DNA of 6,833 nucleotides from JBOHWJ01 sp050736615 (GCA_050736615.1 JBOHWL010000006.1:1-6833), one strand, 5' to 3'. Shown: positions 1-5,713, counted from the stretch's first letter. Numbers and translations are program-made. The notes: generated by a model from the sequence alone, not told the origin.

Positions 1-10
1 ATCGCCGGCG

Positions 11-499
11 ATGGCGATGGAGGCGATGAACTCTGAGGTGATTATGGACCAGGTCCACCAAGTTGCGCGAATCATGGTGGTTGACGACGATCCTGATACC
101 GTCTCGATCCTGGCGCGCCATATTCAACGCGAGGGCTTTATCGCAATTGAAGCAATCTCCGGCGCCGAATGCCTGCGCATCGCGCATGAACATGCGGTCG
201 ATATCATTTTGCTCGACCTGATGATGCCCGATATGGATGGTTTCGACGTTTGCCGCGCGCTCAAGGGAAATCCGCAAACGGCGGAAATTCCCATCATCAT
301 GATTACGGCGCGCGACGATCTCGATGCGCGCGCCGAGGGGATGCGCCTGGGAGTGAGCGATTTCCTGGCCAAGCCGGTATTCCGGCGCCAGCTTGCCAAC
401 CGCGTTCGCGCCCAACTCGAGATGCTCGAGGCGGGCCGCGCCACCGAAGCCGCACTCAATCAACTCGAACACGACGGCCGCAACGGCAAAAGCAAATAG
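11..499 (+). CDS. CheY-like response regulator receiver protein
   Basis: A receiver domain occupies about residues 20-137 (numbering from the ATG at 11). Visible signature residues are the acidic pocket VVDDDPD (D25-D27), the phospho-acceptor Asp69 in LLDLMMPDMDG, Thr99 in MITAR and Lys121 in LAKPV. It should accept phosphate from a histidine kinase and act as a cytoplasmic switch. No DNA-binding, GGDEF or other output domain follows, only about 25 residues of charged, probably helical tail (residues 138-162), so it is a single-domain regulator acting by protein contact. The start is uncertain. ATGs lie at 11, 26, 44 and 74; GGAGG at 19-23 is too close to 26, and GAGGTG at 35-40 sits 3 bp before 44. 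The frame stays open to the window edge, so this could also be the C-terminal receiver of a longer protein. It converges on the ferredoxin-like gene. Confidence 0.88.
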   Translation: MAMEAMNSEVIMDQVHQVARIMVVDDDPDTVSILARHIQREGFIAIEAISGAECLRIAHEHAVDIILLDLMMPDMDGFDVCRALKGNPQTAEIPIIMITARDDLDARAEGMRLGVSDFLAKPVFRRQLANRVRAQLEMLEAGRATEAALNQLEHDGRNGKSK

Positions 500-521
500 C
501 GTCGTTCCGAGCGAACAGGGC

Positions 522-707
522 TTACGACTTAATCTTCAACGCATGCGACGGACATGCGGCCACGGTCGCGCGCACCTTGTCATCGTCGGCGGCGCTGGGT
601 TCGATCACGAACTTGCCGCCTTCCACCTTGAAGACTTGTGGCAGCGTTTTGACGCAATTGCCCGAATGAATGCAGACCTTCGAATCCCAAGTCACTTCCA
701 AAGCCAT
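522..707 (-). CDS. Small single-cluster ferredoxin-like iron-sulfur protein (YjdI / divergent 4Fe-4S mono-cluster type)
   Basis: This is a 61-residue soluble protein with the pattern W7-D8, then C12-IHSG-N-C18-VKTLPQVF, and near the end C52-P-S-H-A-L. This arrangement (C-x5-C, later a CPxxAL) is known from the divergent mono-cluster family exemplified by E. coli YjdI (Pfam Fer4_19), and also resembles the small [3Fe-4S] ferredoxins that serve P450s. Only three cysteines are present, so either a [3Fe-4S] cluster or a [4Fe-4S] cluster with a non-Cys ligand is expected. The likely role is cytoplasmic electron transfer; the partner is unknown. The ATG at 705-707 is supported by a strong GGAGG on the minus strand at 717-721. 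It lies 30 bp downstream of proS on the same strand and is probably cotranscribed with it. The stop is TAA. Confidence 0.85.
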   Translation of the reverse strand: MALEVTWDSKVCIHSGNCVKTLPQVFKVEGGKFVIEPSAADDDKVRATVAACPSHALKIKS

Positions 708-716
708 CGCACATAA

Positions 717-721
717 CCTCC
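717..721 (-). promoter_or_regulatory. Ribosome binding site of the ferredoxin-like gene
   Basis: The minus strand reads CGGAGGT here, 9 bases before the ATG at 705-707, inside the 30-bp gap after proS. An out-of-frame ATG at 712-714 lies closer to it. The downstream ATG is chosen because it opens the conserved ferredoxin-like frame. The strong site implies independent initiation on a shared message. Confidence 0.6.
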
Positions 722-737
722 GGACTGGATCTGAATC

Positions 738-2201
738 TCAATACGCCTTGGCGAAATAGGCGCGTTCACTGGCCGTTTCGCCGCATACGATGCAACGTGA
801 CTGGATGCCCTCCTGCATCAGTGGAATTGCGCGGCAGGTGGCTCGCGTTTCTTCCCGGATGCGCGTTTCACAGGCTGGCTTGCCACACCAGTAAATGTCG
901 GCAAAACCACCCCCGCCTTCACCCTCCATCTGCGTGCGAAGCGCGTTGAAATCGTCGAATCGACGCGTATTGGCGTCCATCGCGACGCGCGCCTGCTGGT
1001 AAAGGCCGTTGCGAATTTCGCCCAGCATCGTCGTCACATGCTCGGCGATAGCGTCGAGCGAGGCCTTGCCCTTGCCCGCCGCTCCCGGTATGTCACGCCG
1101 CGCCGTCACCGCTTCGCCGGTGGCAAGATCGCGCGGCCCGATTTCGACTCGGAGGGGGACGCCGCGCATCTCCCAATCGTTGAACTTGAAGCCCGGCGTG
1201 AGCCCTTCGCGCGTATCGAGTCGCACCCGCATTCCGGCTCGTTCAAGCGATGCGACGGCTCTTTGTGCGGCCGCCATCACGCGCTCGCCTTCATCGGCTT
1301 TGCGCCAAATCGGGACAACCACCACCTGGGTTGAAGCCACGGTCGGTGGCAGGCGCAAACCCTGGTCGTCACCGTGCACCATCACCAGCGCGCCCAGCAG
1401 CCTGGTGGAGACGCCCCAGCTCGTCTGCCAAGGCTCACGCATCTGATTGTTGTCGTCGAGATAGCGGATATCGAAGGCGCGGGCAAAGTTCTGGCCAAGG
1501 AAATGCGAAGTGCCGCATTGGAGCGCGCGTCCATCACCCATCAAGCCTTCAATCGCGTAGGTTTCCTCGGCGCCGGGGAAACGCTCAGCCGCGCTCTTGC
1601 GTCCCCAGACCAGCGGGATGGCGAGAAATTCCTCACAGAAGGAACGATAAACCTCGAGCATGGTCAGGGTTTCCCGCTCGGCCTCCGCGCGCGTCGCATG
1701 CGCCGTATGCCCTTCCTGCCAGAGAAATTCGGAGGTGCGCAAAAATGGCCGGGTACGCAATTCCCAGCGTACGACATTGCACCATTGATTGATCATCAGC
1801 GGCAAGTCGCGATGCGAATGGATCCATTGCGCGAACATATAGTTGATGATGGTTTCGGAGGTCGGCCGCACAATCAGCGGCTCTTCCAATTCCTTGCCGC
1901 CGCCATGGGTCACGACCGCGACTTCGGGGGCGAAGCCTTCGACGTGCTGCGCCTCCTTTTGCAAAAAACTCTGCGGGATGAACAAAGGGAAATAGGCGTT
2001 GCGGGCGCCGGTTTTTTTAATCCGACGGTCGAGTTCGTCGCGCAGCGCCTCCCAGATGGCGAAGCCGTCTGGGCGGAAGACGATGCAGCCGCGCACCGGC
2101 GAGTAGTCGGCCAGTTCGGCGCGGATGATGATGTCGTTGTACCAGGCGGCAAAGTCCTGGCTGCGGGGAGTTACTTTCTTTTCGTCAGCTTTATCGCCCA
2201 T
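738..2201 (-). CDS. proS: Proline--tRNA ligase (ProRS, type 3 / archaeal-eukaryotic-like)
   Basis: A cytoplasmic class II aminoacyl-tRNA synthetase that charges tRNA-Pro with proline using ATP. Its 487 residues match the short type 3 form. In order: an N-terminal part with RAELADYSPVRGCIVFRPDG (27-46); the VRPTSE proline/ATP loop (111-116); motif 2 around RTRPFLRTSEFLWQEGH (149-165); motif 3 around WGVSTRLLGALVMVHGDD (262-279); an anticodon-binding domain from about 290 to 395; and a C-terminal zinc domain with Cys439, Cys444, Cys470 and Cys473. The protein ends in Tyr, as in Thermus-type enzymes where the terminal residue reaches toward the active site. Only about 100 residues separate motifs 2 and 3, so the INS editing domain of typical bacterial ProRS is absent. 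The start is ATG at 2199-2201 with a weak GGAA-type site upstream; the N-terminus aligns with the family. It is probably cotranscribed with the ferredoxin-like gene. Confidence 0.97.
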   Translation of the reverse strand: MGDKADEKKVTPRSQDFAAWYNDIIIRAELADYSPVRGCIVFRPDGFAIWEALRDELDRRIKKTGARNAYFPLFIPQSFLQKEAQHVEGFAPEVAVVTHGGGKELEEPLIVRPTSETIINYMFAQWIHSHRDLPLMINQWCNVVRWELRTRPFLRTSEFLWQEGHTAHATRAEAERETLTMLEVYRSFCEEFLAIPLVWGRKSAAERFPGAEETYAIEGLMGDGRALQCGTSHFLGQNFARAFDIRYLDDNNQMREPWQTSWGVSTRLLGALVMVHGDDQGLRLPPTVASTQVVVVPIWRKADEGERVMAAAQRAVASLERAGMRVRLDTREGLTPGFKFNDWEMRGVPLRVEIGPRDLATGEAVTARRDIPGAAGKGKASLDAIAEHVTTMLGEIRNGLYQQARVAMDANTRRFDDFNALRTQMEGEGGGGFADIYWCGKPACETRIREETRATCRAIPLMQEGIQSRCIVCGETASERAYFAKAY

Positions 2202-2266
2202 CCGATGTTCCGTTGGAAATCCGCCGACTTATCTTCGCACGGCGCCGCCGTCCTGTGGCAAATTCC

Positions 2267-2295
2267 TTGACGTAATGATGGCCGCTCGATTCAAT
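2267..2295 (+). promoter_or_regulatory. Candidate sigma-70-like promoter for the rightward gene run
   Basis: TTGACG at 2267-2272 matches 5 of 6 bases of the -35 consensus. After a 17-bp spacer, TTCAAT at 2290-2295 matches 4 of 6 bases of the -10 consensus. It sits in the divergent spacer, upstream of the first gene of the plus-strand run. Transcription from about 2302 would give a leader of about 115 nt. No equally good pair was seen on the minus strand for proS. Short degenerate matches in GC-rich DNA can be chance. Confidence 0.35.
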
Positions 2296-2328
2296 CAAAC
2301 GTCAGCGAGCCGTTGGTATGAATGCTTC

Positions 2329-2380
2329 AAGCTTGCACGCGTCACAACTGGCGCGCAAGTTTAGGCCCGCCCTGCGCGGG
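2329..2380 (+). promoter_or_regulatory. Two consecutive stem-loops in the presumed 5' leader
   Basis: Stem 1 pairs 2329-2340 (AAGCTTGCACGC) with 2351-2362 (GCGCGCAAGTTT). It has ten Watson-Crick pairs, one G-U pair and one A-C mismatch, around a 10-nt loop. Stem 2 pairs CCCGC (2366-2370) with GCGGG (2376-2380) around a 5-nt loop. Only three bases separate the two. They end about 35 bp before the SIMPL start. No strong U-run follows stem 2, so a classical intrinsic terminator is not supported. Leader RNA structure or a protein-binding site are the alternatives. Confidence 0.4.
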
Positions 2381-2403
2381 TTATCAATACCGGCGCGTTT
2401 AAC

Positions 2404-2409
2404 GGGAGG
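2404..2409 (+). promoter_or_regulatory. Ribosome binding site deciding the SIMPL gene start
   Basis: GGGAGG ends 6 bases before the ATG at 2416 and only 3 bases before an adjacent in-frame TTG at 2413. The spacing favours ATG 2416 as the start. Confidence 0.7.
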
Positions 2410-2415
2410 CGATTG

Positions 2416-3132
2416 ATGAAGGTAAGGCCGAGTCTGTGCGTGCTGATTTTGCTCGCGATGATTATCGACGCGGCTCCGGCAATGGCGCAAAACAATCAGC
2501 CGCAAGCTGCCGCGCCGGCGCGAACGATTGAAGTGAGCGGTCATGGTGAAGCTCATGTGAGTCCGGACCTGGCGGTGCTAAATCTCGCGATTGAGACCCA
2601 TGCCGCCACGGCGGAGCAATGTGCCAGTGAAAACGGCGCGCTGGCGCGCAAGGTGGTGGACGCGATCACGGCCAAACTGGGCGGCAAGGGCAAGGCCTGG
2701 ACCGGCGGCTATTCACTGATTCCCGAATATAATCAGGCACGGGATAATCAAAAACCCAGCATCGTCGGCTATAGCGCCGAAAACTCGATAACCGTGCAGA
2801 CCGGCTCGCTCGACCTGATCGGGCCAATTATCGACACCGCCATCGCCTTCGGCGCGAATCGGATAAATTCACTCGAATTCAAGCTGCGCAATGACACGTC
2901 CGCGCGCGGCCAGGCGATCACCGCCGCCACCAAAAACGCGCAAGCCCAGGCGCAAGCGCTCGCTGCCGCGCTCGGCGTCAAGCTCGGCGCTGTAATCAAG
3001 GCCACCACCGAGCAGCGTCGGCCGATGCCGGTCATGGCCAACTTCACGGCGAGCGCGCGCCTGGCCACGCCGGTTCAGCCGACCGAGGTGACGGTACCCG
3101 CGATAGTTTCGTTGACCTACGCGATTGAGTAG
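2416..3132 (+). CDS. Exported SIMPL-domain (DUF541 / BP26-like) protein
   Basis: This 238-residue protein has a clear Sec signal peptide: a K2/R4 n-region, the hydrophobic core LCVLILLAMII, and an AMA cleavage site after Ala24. After a short Ala/Pro/Gln linker the SIMPL domain runs from about residue 37 to the end. Family hallmarks are IEVSGHGEAHVSPDLAVLNL (38-57), SLIPEY (100-105), IVGYSAENSITV (116-127), the GANRINSLEF stretch (146-155) and the A-rich helix with AQAQALAAALG (177-187). Members (Brucella BP26/Omp28, E. coli YggE) are periplasmic or outer-membrane-associated, form ring-like oligomers and have been linked to oxidative stress; the biochemical activity is not settled. It is first in a plus-strand run, 21 bp before a peroxiredoxin, which fits a stress role by inference. 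The tail after about residue 200 is less conserved. Confidence 0.9.
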   Translation: MKVRPSLCVLILLAMIIDAAPAMAQNNQPQAAAPARTIEVSGHGEAHVSPDLAVLNLAIETHAATAEQCASENGALARKVVDAITAKLGGKGKAWTGGYSLIPEYNQARDNQKPSIVGYSAENSITVQTGSLDLIGPIIDTAIAFGANRINSLEFKLRNDTSARGQAITAATKNAQAQAQALAAALGVKLGAVIKATTEQRRPMPVMANFTASARLATPVQPTEVTVPAIVSLTYAIE

Positions 3133-3153
3133 GTTTCACGTGGGCACACGCTT

Positions 3154-3681
3154 ATGTTGAAACCAGGTGATTCCGCTCCGCCGTTCGATCTGCCGTGCGC
3201 GTTCGATGACCGTGCGAGCCACCTCAGTCTGGGCGGTATCCGTTCGGAATTGGTGGTGCTGTTTTTTTATCCACATGATTTTTCGTTCATCTGTCCCACC
3301 GAAGTGATCGGCTTTCAGAAGGCGCAGCCCGCTTTCCAGCAGGAACATACGAGTATTGTCGGCGCGAGCGTTGACGACGTGGAGAGCCATCGCCGATGGG
3401 CGCGCGACCTTGGCGGAATCAGTTATCCGTTGCTGGCTGATGAAGGCGGTGTGCTGGCACGGGCTTACGGCGTGATGGATGACAACGAGCAGGCCGCCTT
3501 GCGCGCGACCTTTGTGCTCGACGACGCACGAAGAATCGCCTACGCGCTCGCCAGTCCTTTCAATGTCGGCCGCAGTGTGAGCGAGACCTTGCGCGTGGTC
3601 CACGCGCTCAGAACTGGACGGCTATGCCCCTCGGATTGGCAACCTGGGGGCGAATTGGGCCCCGCTGACGGCAAGTACTAA
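3154..3681 (+). CDS. Typical 2-Cys peroxiredoxin (AhpC/TSA family)
   Basis: A thiol peroxidase that reduces hydrogen peroxide and organic hydroperoxides. The 175-residue protein has the thioredoxin-like fold signature FFYPHDFSFICPTEV, with peroxidatic Cys47 preceded by Pro40 and Ser44 (Ser in the usual Thr position, an accepted variant) and followed by PTE. Arg117 in ALRATFVLD is the expected active-site Arg, and VGRSVSETLRVVHAL (138-152) is a family helix. The resolving Cys158 lies in CPSDWQPG, as in the AhpC/Prx1 group. The C-terminal extension is short and has no YF motif, which usually goes with resistance to overoxidation. It is predicted cytoplasmic; the reductant (AhpF, thioredoxin or other) is not in view. 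The start is ATG at 3154 with no good Shine-Dalgarno, 21 bp after the SIMPL stop, so coupled translation is possible. Six bp later the VIT-type transporter gene begins. Confidence 0.92.
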   Translation: MLKPGDSAPPFDLPCAFDDRASHLSLGGIRSELVVLFFYPHDFSFICPTEVIGFQKAQPAFQQEHTSIVGASVDDVESHRRWARDLGGISYPLLADEGGVLARAYGVMDDNEQAALRATFVLDDARRIAYALASPFNVGRSVSETLRVVHALRTGRLCPSDWQPGGELGPADGKY

Positions 3682-3687
3682 GTCACC

Positions 3688-4416
3688 TTGGCGGTGCTCA
3701 AACCCGAAGAAAAGCGGCGTTTGTTTGAACGCCTGGCCAGCGTCCGCGAGATTGTTTTCGGCATTCAGGATGGCGTCTTGACCACCGCCGGCGTGCTCAC
3801 GGGCTTAAGCGGTGCGGTTTCGGCGCGTCACGAAGTGATCCTGGCCGCCCTCGCGTCAACCGCCGCGGGCGCGCTGTCAATGGGCGCGGGCGCATATCTG
3901 GGGACGCGCGCCGAGGCCAAGGTAATCAAGAGCGAGCTTGCGCGTGCGCGTCGCGAGGCTTTGGGGCAGCCTTACATGGTGCAGGAAAGCCTGCTCGAGG
4001 CGCTAGCTCACGAAGGGTTGACGCGCGAAGCGAGCTATCGGGTGGTCCAGTTGCTCAGTTCCGCCCCCCGCGCCCTGTTCTCCACCGCCGAGGAAAAGCT
4101 CTACGGGCTTGGCGGTGCCGCCCTGGGCAATGCGATCGTCGATGGCCTCGTGATGGGTGTGGCCTTTTTGCTCGGTGCGCTGGTGCCATTGCTGCCGTTC
4201 ATCTTTATCACCTCGAAGCGAGCGGGGCTGATCGCCGGAATGGTGACGACGGCGGTCGTGCTATTCGCGGTCGGATATTTCATGGAAGGGCGACTGTCAG
4301 AACAGCGCTACCCGTCGCTCGCGGGATTGCGCTTTTTGCTGATCGCGATGGGCGCGGCGGCTGCAGGCTATCTCATTGGACTAGCGATTGCCCCGCTCGG
4401 TGCGGTGCCACCGTGA
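3688..4416 (+). CDS. VIT1/CCC1-family metal (Fe2+/Mn2+) transporter
   Basis: A five-helix membrane protein of 242 residues. TM1 is about 20-43 and contains VFGIQDGVLTTAGVLTGL; TM2 is about 49-71, ending in GALSMGAGAYLGTRAE. A roughly 75-residue cytoplasmic loop (74-148) follows, then TM3 (149-174), TM4 (178-198) and TM5 (212-236). Asp28 and Met65 fall at the positions of the pore Asp/Met pair of the plant VIT1 structure, with the same 37-residue spacing (from memory). The family moves Fe2+ or Mn2+ out of the cytoplasm in exchange for protons; the substrate here is inferred. The start is uncertain: TTG at 3688 is 6 bp after the peroxiredoxin stop, GTG at 3694 is an alternative, and neither has a clear ribosome binding site. 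Its stop overlaps the next gene by 4 bp. Next to a peroxiredoxin, a role in keeping free iron low under oxidative stress is reasonable. Confidence 0.9.
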   Translation: MAVLKPEEKRRLFERLASVREIVFGIQDGVLTTAGVLTGLSGAVSARHEVILAALASTAAGALSMGAGAYLGTRAEAKVIKSELARARREALGQPYMVQESLLEALAHEGLTREASYRVVQLLSSAPRALFSTAEEKLYGLGGAALGNAIVDGLVMGVAFLLGALVPLLPFIFITSKRAGLIAGMVTTAVVLFAVGYFMEGRLSEQRYPSLAGLRFLLIAMGAAAAGYLIGLAIAPLGAVPP

Positions 4417-4727
4417 ACTTAAGTATGGGCGTTATTAACAGCTACACGTCGATTACCGCGTTCCTGGCATATTGCCGCGTGCTCAAGAGTGCCTGCGCCG
4501 ATGGCACTATCGCATCGGAAGAACGCGCCTGCCTGGCCGCGATGGAACGGTTGATAGCGGCGGCGCTGAGTGAGCGCGAGCGCGGAGCCCTCGGCCTCAC
4601 GCAGTCCAGCGCCACCGCTATCAGTCATGATGACAAGCCTGCTGACCAGCAAGCGACGCGCCGCCGCGCGCGCGCGGAACTCAAGCTGCACCGCGCGCTC
4701 GCCGAGCAAGGCGTCCTGACCGGCTGA
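4413..4727 (+). CDS. Small uncharacterised protein, translationally coupled to the VIT-type transporter
   Basis: Not recognised. This 104-residue protein starts at GTG 4413, which overlaps the transporter's TGA in a GTGA arrangement; ATG 4425 is an alternative. It has no signal peptide and no convincing membrane segment. Residues 12-62 look like paired amphipathic helices holding LKSACADGTIASEERACL (24-41), which resembles the acidic DG-x-I-x-x-E-E turn of TerB-like helical domains; this is a weak visual likeness, not an assignment. Residues 65-80 are polar and probably disordered, then a strongly basic helix (ATRRRARAELKLHRAL, 81-96) follows. There are three cysteines (21, 28, 40). The coupling and codon use typical of its neighbours suggest a real gene that works with the transporter, perhaps as a cytoplasmic accessory or regulator. 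Another possibility is a small subunit tied to the downstream permeases, which start 14 bp later. Confidence 0.65.
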   Translation: MNLSMGVINSYTSITAFLAYCRVLKSACADGTIASEERACLAAMERLIAAALSERERGALGLTQSSATAISHDDKPADQQATRRRARAELKLHRALAEQGVLTG

Positions 4728-4741
4728 CGGTATCGTCGGGA

Positions 4742-5668
4742 ATGCTCGCTTACATCGTTCGGCGGGTGATTTTCGGAGCGGGCGTTCTTCTCGGAACTTC
4801 GATTATCACCTTCCTGATCGCCTTCGTGATCCCGGCCAATCCCGCGGTCGCGATGGCTGGTGCCAAGGCCGACCCGCAAACGCTCCAGATGATCCGAGGG
4901 CAACTCGGCCTTGACCAGCCAATCTATGTTCAATACGCGCGTTATCTCGACCGTGCGCTTCACGGCGACCTTGGGCGTTCATATATCCGCCGCCAAAGCG
5001 TCACCAGCCTGATTCTTAGCCGCTTTCCCGCCACCGCGATTCTGGCTTTGTGCGCGATGGGTCTTTCGTTGATTCTGGGCATCCCGATGGGCATAATCGC
5101 GGCCGTTAATCGCCAACGCGCGCCGGACAACGCGTTGTTGGTCTTGGCGCTCGCCTTTTTCTCGATGCCCGTCTTCTGGCTCGGCACGATGCTGCTGATT
5201 GCGGGCGCGCTGTTGCTGAAATCATTCCCGTTGGGCGGATTCAGCAGCCCCGCGAGCCTGATTCTTCCGACGATCACGTTGGCGCTGGGCGCGGCCGGTT
5301 ACTATTCGCGCATCCTGCACACCAACCTGGTGGATGCGATGGAGCAGGACTACGTGCGTACCGCGCGCGGTAAAGGCCTATCCCGGACGCGCGCGATGGT
5401 CCGGCACGCGATGGCGAATGCGTTGCTGCCGCTGGTGACTTTGGCCGGGCTCGATCTGGCGGGTCTGCTGTCCGGCGTGGTCCTGACCGAAACGGTGTTC
5501 AATTGGCCCGGAATCGGACGGCTCGCGTATGAAGCCATCTTTAATCTCGACATTCCGCTGATTATGGGCACGGTGCTGTTCTCCGCTTTTTTGGTGGTGG
5601 TCGCCAACTTGGCGGTTGATCTGCTGTACGCGTGGCTCGACCCGCGTATCCGTCTTGGCGGTCGCTAG
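4742..5668 (+). CDS. dppB: Peptide/nickel-type ABC transporter permease, DppB/OppB family
   Basis: An inner-membrane permease of 308 residues, normal for the family. The N-terminus MLAYIVRRVIFGAGVLLG leads into TM1 (about 9-30). The periplasmic loop carries the hallmark QLGLDQPIYVQYARYL (54-69) and the GDLGRSY segment (75-81). Further helices lie near 97-120, 130-158, 172-188, 230-250 and 272-297. The EAA loop that contacts the ATPase is EQDYVRTARGKGLSRTRAMV (201-220), followed by RHAMANALLP. The segment VVLTETVFNWPGIGRL (246-261) and C-terminal LDPRIRL are also typical. It pairs with the DppC-like protein encoded 41 bp downstream to form the channel. The substrate cannot be told from the permease; peptides are the default and nickel or glycosides are possible. 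The symbol is a family name only. ATG 4742 follows GGGA immediately, so the ribosome binding site is poor and coupling to the upstream gene is plausible. Confidence 0.93.
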   Translation: MLAYIVRRVIFGAGVLLGTSIITFLIAFVIPANPAVAMAGAKADPQTLQMIRGQLGLDQPIYVQYARYLDRALHGDLGRSYIRRQSVTSLILSRFPATAILALCAMGLSLILGIPMGIIAAVNRQRAPDNALLVLALAFFSMPVFWLGTMLLIAGALLLKSFPLGGFSSPASLILPTITLALGAAGYYSRILHTNLVDAMEQDYVRTARGKGLSRTRAMVRHAMANALLPLVTLAGLDLAGLLSGVVLTETVFNWPGIGRLAYEAIFNLDIPLIMGTVLFSAFLVVVANLAVDLLYAWLDPRIRLGGR

Positions 5669-5681
5669 ATGCTTGAGCATC
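5668..5681 (+). repeat. Short inverted repeat between the two permease genes
   Basis: GATGCT and AGCATC flank a 2-bp centre (TG), starting at the last base of the dppB-like stop codon. As RNA it would make a 5-bp stem with a 4-nt loop. It could affect message stability or be chance; no U-run follows. Confidence 0.35.
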
Positions 5682-5713
5682 CGCAGCCTGGTGGGAGCTC
5701 GATGCGGCGATGA
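5669..5713 (+). other. Possible 14-codon leader-type ORF overlapping the dppC-like start
   Basis: An ATG directly after the dppB-like TAG opens a frame encoding MLEHPQPGGSSMRR. It ends in TGA at 5711-5713, overlapping the dppC-like ATG (5710-5712). It is in the same frame as dppB, so it is also what TAG readthrough would add. An internal ATG at 5702 has GGGAG at 5693-5697, better spaced (4 bp) than for the dppC-like start (12 bp). It may simply be the coupling spacer. Confidence 0.2.

Noticed and set aside
500..521. Possible terminator between the convergent receiver and ferredoxin-like genes
   Set aside because: Only a 4-bp stem (GTTC/GAAC, 504-516) is visible, with no T-run on either strand.
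250..716. Plus-strand frames overlapping the receiver gene's end and the ferredoxin-like gene
   Set aside because: They run out of frame through two recognised genes and contain low-complexity Arg/Ser/His translations.
2012..2018. A7 run in proS (and a T7 run at 3262-3268 in the peroxiredoxin gene) as frameshift sites
   Set aside because: Both encode conserved in-frame residues (Lys-Lys; Phe-Phe-Tyr) and both proteins are intact on each side, so no programmed frameshift or error is indicated.
1374..2270. A 298-codon plus-strand open frame opposite proS
   Set aside because: It lies antisense to a clear ProRS gene. Its length is explained by GC-rich codon use, and its translation shows no recognisable domain or consistent start signal.
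2202..2300. Promoter for proS on the minus strand
   Set aside because: TTGCCA- and TTGATT-like hexamers occur, but no -10 element lies at acceptable spacing, so none is called.
2366..2380. Intrinsic terminator at the second leader stem-loop
   Set aside because: The stem is short and is followed by TTATC rather than a T-run.
2202..2415. T-box riboswitch in front of proS
   Set aside because: No T-box consensus or terminator/antiterminator pair is seen on the minus strand.
3136..3603. A 155-codon minus-strand frame opposite the peroxiredoxin
   Set aside because: It is a shadow of a gene with intact catalytic motifs and shows no family features of its own.
4419..4963. Minus-strand frames of 96 and 112 codons opposite the unknown gene and the dppB-like start
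   Set aside because: These could compete with the unrecognised plus-strand gene. The plus-strand frame has the GTGA overlap and fits the run of co-directional genes, and the minus-strand frames overlap a certain permease gene or lack context.
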